A DNA stretch of 64,000 bases from AC-32 sp963719275 (GTDB lineage: Bacteria > Actinomycetota > Thermoleophilia > Gaiellales > Gaiellaceae). A program made the translations under genes and the position numbers. Position 1 is the first letter of the stretch; the number at the start of each line of letters is the position of its first letter. Below, piece after piece: positions 60,761-64,000 of this stretch. The notes below the pieces were generated by a model. That model worked only from the letters and a program-made list of their open reading frames with translations. It ran no database searches and was not told the origin of the DNA. The stretch lies in assembly GCA_963719275.1 (NCBI GenBank), contig CAVRBT010000004.1:310001-374000 (forward strand), read 5' to 3'.

Positions 60761-61500
60761 GCGGCCCGCGAGAAGCCGTGCGGAGTAAAGAGGAACGAGC
60801 CGGCCCGGTTGATCTGCACGAGGTGGCCGTTGAAGACGATCGCCAGGTTCGACGGCGCGCCGAAGTTGATCCACAGCCGCCTGGCGGCCCACCGCTGGTC
60901 CTGGCCGAGCTCGACCGTGCCCGTGTAGCGGCTCTTGCCGCTCGCCGACCAGTTGCGCACGTCCATCCAGCAGTTGCCGTGCACCGCGCGCACATACAGG
61001 CGGAACGACACGGGTGCCGTCTTCACCGGCTTCGTCGGCGAGGCCGGTTTGAGCACCTTCTTCGCCTGCGTCGTCGTCGTTGTCCCGAGGTTCGGGACCT
61101 GCTCGTCACTGGGGCCACTGAACTTCCAGGCGGCGATCACGAAGGCGAACAGCGCCCCGATCCCGGCGAGCGCAAAGATCACCCAGCGCCGCTCCAACCG
61201 CCGGTGGTGTCGCCGCACGTGCGAGGTGCGCCTCACCATCACCGGCTCGCTCGGCTCCTCCCCGTCGACCCCGAAGCGCGAGTTGAACTCGTCGACGTAG
61301 AGCTGTCCGTCGAGCCCGAGGTAGTCCGCGTACGTGCGCAGGAAGCCCTTGACATAAGTCTGGGCCGGGAGGGCGTCGAACGTCTCCTCCTCGAGCGCGC
61401 GCAGGTAGCGGGACCTGATCTTGGTCGCGAGCTCGATCTCCGTGAGCTCCAGGTGCTGGCGGACGCGCGCCTCGCGCAGGCTGTTGCCGATCTCGAACAC
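60757..61500 (-). CDS. rodZ: RodZ-like membrane HTH protein
   Basis: 247 residues. N-terminal HTH_25 domain (IGNSLREARVRQHLELTEIE, RYLRALEEETFDALPAQTYV, GFLRTYADYLGLD), basic linker, one membrane helix (VIFALAGIGALFAFVIAAWK), a Thr/Pro/Lys linker, and a C-terminal DUF4115-type domain (FRLYVRAVHGNCWMDVRNW). RodZ links MreB to shape control; no mreB is seen here. It heads the cinA-thpR-recA-recX operon. A MITE-like element lies upstream. Confidence 0.88.
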   Translation of the reverse strand: MFEIGNSLREARVRQHLELTEIELATKIRSRYLRALEEETFDALPAQTYVKGFLRTYADYLGLDGQLYVDEFNSRFGVDGEEPSEPVMVRRTSHVRRHHRRLERRWVIFALAGIGALFAFVIAAWKFSGPSDEQVPNLGTTTTTQAKKVLKPASPTKPVKTAPVSFRLYVRAVHGNCWMDVRNWSASGKSRYTGTVELGQDQRWAARRLWINFGAPSNLAIVFNGHLVQINRAGSFLFTPHGFSRAA

Positions 61501-61532
61501 GAGAAAGGTCGATTGTAGTGGCGATCAGGCCC

Positions 61533-61695
61533 GGAGGCTCTGACGGAACGGTGCACACTCTCGGGGTGTGCTGATCGTTCCGAGGCACGGACGCAGGGAG
61601 CGTTCGTACCTGGAAGGTACGGGCGCGACTGAGGACGCCGCATCGGGGCGAGCAGCGCGGCCCGAGGGCCTCGTCACTGTGCCGGCAGAGCCTCC
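61533..61695. mobile_element. third MITE-like element
   Basis: 163 bp bounded by inverted repeats: GGAGGCTCTG at both ends is perfect (61533-61542 and complement of 61686-61695) and extends inward to 18 of 21 matches. Internal hairpins include GCACAC..GTGTGC and CGTACC-TGGAA-GGTACG. Its right end is 3 bp from the stop codon of the membrane-protein gene ending at 61699. No clear target duplication. Size matches the elements at 7.7 and 29.8 kb. Confidence 0.55.
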
Positions 61696-61698
61696 CAG

Positions 61699-62055
61699 CT
61701 AGCCGAAGAAGTTCAGGAGACCGTACACGCCGAGGGCGATTCCGGCCGTCAGGCCGACGCAAACCCCGAGCATTCCGAGCAGCCGGCCGACTCTCGCGGA
61801 GCCGGCGCCCCCGGCTCGCCCGATCGTGCGTTCGATGTTCCGCATCCCCTTCCGCGCCAGCAGGATGGCCGCTCCGCCGACGAGCACCGACGCGCAGGTC
61901 GCCACGGTCGCCTGCACGAGCGAGACGCGGTCGAGCTGCCGCGCGGCGGCGTAGGCCGCCACCGGGACGGCGAGCGCGAGCACGCCGAGCAGGACCGAGC
62001 CCCGCGCCGCGTGGTTCCGCGCCGGTTCGCTACTGCTTCTTGTAAGGCCGTCCAT
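61699..62055 (-). CDS. small membrane protein (hypothetical)
   Basis: 118 residues with three hydrophobic segments: SVLLGVLALAVPVAAYAAAR, LVQATVATCASVLVGGAAIL and LGMLGVCVGLTAGIALGVYG. A basic stretch RKGMRNIERTIGRAG lies between helices 2 and 3. No named family, though DUF4190-like proteins look similar. It overlaps the ABC permease gene by 26 bp. Confidence 0.65.
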   Translation of the reverse strand: MDGLTRSSSEPARNHAARGSVLLGVLALAVPVAAYAAARQLDRVSLVQATVATCASVLVGGAAILLARKGMRNIERTIGRAGGAGSARVGRLLGMLGVCVGLTAGIALGVYGLLNFFG

Positions 62056-63230
62056 CGGCGGCGGGCGGCACCGTGCGGCCGATCACGCCGGCGACGGCGA
62101 TCAGCGTCAGGACGTACGGAAGGGCCTGGAAGAGCGTGGCCGCGTTCGAGGAGTACACGGGCAGCCGGTAGGCCAGCGCGGTCGAGAAGCCGAACAGGAG
62201 CGCCGCGCCGAAGGCGCCGAAGGGGCGCCAGTTGCCGAAGATCATCGCGGCGAGGGCGATGAAGCCACGGCCCGCGGTCACGTTCTCGTTGTAGGTGTTC
62301 AGGTAGCCGACGGTCAGGTAGGCGCCGCCCATCGCGGCCAGGATCCCGGAGAGGATGACCGACCCGTAGCGCACGAGGTAGACGTTGATGCCGACGGTGT
62401 CGGCGGCGCGCGGGTGCTCGCCGCAGGCGCGGATCCGGAGCCCGATCGGGGTCTTGAACAGGACGACGTACGAGAGCGGCACGAACAGGATCGCGACCCA
62501 GATCATCAGGTTCAGGTGGCCGATCGCCTCCGCGAAGAAGGAGTGATTCGACTCCTTCGCGAGGTTGACGTCGGGGATCTGCGAGACGCCTGTCGGGATA
62601 TTGTTGCCGTGGTAGAGCTGGACGAAGAAGTAGCCGGTGATGCCGAGCGCGAGGAAGTTGACCGCGACTCCGCCGACGATCTGGTCGGCCCGCAGGTGAA
62701 TCGCGAAGAAGGCGTGGACGAGCGCGAGCAGGCCGCCGGAGAGCATCGCGATTCGCCACGCCCCAGACCCAGCTGCCGGTCTTGTCGGCGCCCCAGATGC
62801 CCCAGAAGGCGCCCATCAGCATCATGCCCTCGAGGCCGATGTTCACGACGCCGGAGCGCTCCGAGAACATCCCGCCGAGCGCGGCGAACGTCAGCGGCGT
62901 CGCGAAGACGAGCATCGACGCGATCAGGCTCGCCGTGAAGACCTCGTTCAGGTTCCCGACGCTGGACTGCATCGCCAGGAGCGCGAGCCCGCCGCCGACG
63001 ATCCCGGCCGCGACTGCGCCCCAGCCGACGCGTGCGCCGCCCCTGGTGACGGCCACGATCCCGAAGAGCACCGCGACCATCCCGAGCAGGACCGGCCAGA
63101 CCGGCGAGCGAGCCGTGATCGGCGGGATCGCCAGGATGAACGCGACGACGCCGATGACGATCCCGACCGTCCCGACGGTCGAGGAGTCGTAGAGCCGCGA
63201 GCGAGTGGAGCTGCCGACGTAGGTACTCAT
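62030..63230 (-). pseudogene. ABC transporter permease (nucleoside/sugar, BPD_transp_2), frameshifted
   Basis: N-terminal half in one frame (63230 to about 62755; LTFAALGGMFSERSGVVNIG, LEGMMLMGAFWGIWGA) and C-terminal half in another (from about 62750; LVHAFFAIHLRADQIVGGVA, FKTPIGLRIRACGEHPRAAD, GINVYLVRYGSVILSGILAA). The halves join if one base is removed at 62751-62753 (WGVA then IAMLSGGLL). All domains are otherwise intact, so a sequencing error or very recent mutation is likely. Its ATG overlaps the upstream permease stop. Confidence 0.85.
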
Positions 63231-64000
63231 GTCGCTGCCTCCGGGGCCGCAGCCGCCGACTCACGCCTGCGCCGCTTCAGCTTCCGCCGCGAGCTCCACA
63301 CGGCCAGGATCAGCACGTCGGCCCCGACGAAGAGCACGACGAGCCCCTGGATCATCTCGGTGAGGTGGCCCGCGAGACTCGGGTCGATCGTGCCCGACTG
63401 CAGGCCGTGCGTCGTGCCGTAGAGCAGGGCGCCGAAGAGGAACGCCGCAAGGCCGACGCCGACAGCCGTGTTGCGGCCGAGCAGCGCGACAGCGATCCCG
63501 AGGAAGCCGATCGCCTGCACCTGCACGTCCGAGGTGCCGATCTTGTACAGGTAGCCGAGCATGTCCAGGCCGCCTGCGAGGCCCGCGAAAGCGCCCGAGA
63601 TCGCCATCGCGCGCACGTAGTTCGTGCGCACCCTGATCCCGCCGTAGGCGGCCGCGTCGGGGTTGTAGCCGACCGCACGCACCTCGTACCCGAGGGTCGT
63701 GCGGTTGAGGATCAGCCAGAAGACGACGAGCGCCCCGATCGCGACGAAGAAGCCGATGTGCAGGCCCTGGAGCGCCGGGTCGCCCCAGAACACCGGGAGC
63801 TTGGCGCCGTCGACGACGTTGCCGGAGATCGGGATGTCGAGTGGCTTGTTCGCCGGGCCCTGCAGCGGCCCGCCCTGCTGGAAGATGTAGTTCCCGATCC
63901 AGTAGGCGATCCAGTTGAGCATGATCGTCGTGATCACCTCGTGCGCGCCGACGGTCGCCTTCAGGAAGCCCGCGATCGCGGCCCAGGCGGCCCCCGCAGC
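63227..64000 (-). CDS. ABC transporter permease (nucleoside/sugar type), 5' truncated
   Basis: Continues past the window edge; the frame before the ATG at 63937 reads AAWAAIAGFLKATVGAHEVI, matching the conserved segment before ITTIMLNWIA. GYEVRAVGYNPDAAAYGGIR, AISGAFAGLAGGLDMLG and IGFLGIAVALLGRNTAVGVG are family features of BmpC/YufP-type permeases. With the following permease it forms the membrane pair of an importer for nucleosides or simple sugars; the ATPase and lipoprotein should lie outside, upstream on this strand. Confidence 0.9.
   Translation of the reverse strand, partial: AAGAAWAAIAGFLKATVGAHEVITTIMLNWIAYWIGNYIFQQGGPLQGPANKPLDIPISGNVVDGAKLPVFWGDPALQGLHIGFFVAIGALVVFWLILNRTTLGYEVRAVGYNPDAAAYGGIRVRTNYVRAMAISGAFAGLAGGLDMLGYLYKIGTSDVQVQAIGFLGIAVALLGRNTAVGVGLAAFLFGALLYGTTHGLQSGTIDPSLAGHLTEMIQGLVVLFVGADVLILAVWSSRRKLKRRRRESAAAAPEAAT

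Overview
The window is high-GC, densely coding chromosomal DNA from an actinobacterium. A deep-branching, Thermoleophilia/Gaiella-like lineage is my best guess. Reasons (inference from gene content): SepF-YggT-DivIVA division genes, an FHA-FtsR-type MerR pair, MurT/GatD, an RsiG-like c-di-GMP-binding anti-sigma candidate, two RpoD-type sigma factors, DapL-type lysine synthesis, and GTG/TTG starts with ATGA/GTGA overlaps. No tool was run; functions are read from motifs.

Layout. 0-3.6 kb: sepF end, yggT, divIVA-like, DUF167, dksA-like, lspA, rluD. 3.6-4.5 kb: a GGDEF protein. 4.7-15.1 kb: translation, lipid and isoprenoid run (rpsB, tsf, pyrH, frr, uppS, cdsA, dxr, rseP, ispG, proS, XRE regulator). 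15.3-16.4 kb: two atypical response regulators. 16.6-20.4 kb: tRNA-Pro followed by a decayed integrative island (integrase remnant, secreted proteins, little else). 20.4-23.9 kb: degenerate HAD protein, lhgO, hutF. 23.9-29.8 kb: pgsA, a nucleotidyltransferase/phosphomutase fusion, RsiG-like, FHA, FtsR-like, apt, zinc-ribbon protein. 30-38.5 kb: membrane proteins, two sigma factors, stand-alone glutamine amidotransferase, HNH-associated-repeat protein, a large GGDEF+HD-GYP protein. 38.8-50.8 kb: subtilase with Trp repeats, murT-gatD, nudix-dut-hflX-dapL-dapF, miaA, gene remnants, miaB. 50.9-64 kb: ExeM/NucH nuclease, methyltransferase, rny, rodZ-cinA-thpR-recA-recX, and nucleoside/sugar-type ABC permeases running off the edge.

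The strongest unexplained signal is a family of about 64-bp two-hairpin repeats at seven loci (11 copies). The stems covary between copies, and most mismatches become G-U wobbles when the element is read in one orientation only. Copies overlap gene ends: they encode the DUF167 tail, lie where the rluD and pgsA starts should be, and touch the stop codons of sepF, miaA and a PHP pseudogene. Three further 162-164 bp elements with terminal inverted repeats (MITE candidates) lie in or beside stop codons. Other notable points: DapF has serine at both catalytic cysteine positions, a phosphomutase domain has lost its metal motif, DnaA-box-like clusters precede two regulators, and several genes are broken.

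The window encodes a small c-di-GMP circuit (GGDEF, GGDEF+HD-GYP, RsiG-like) together with envelope and division functions.
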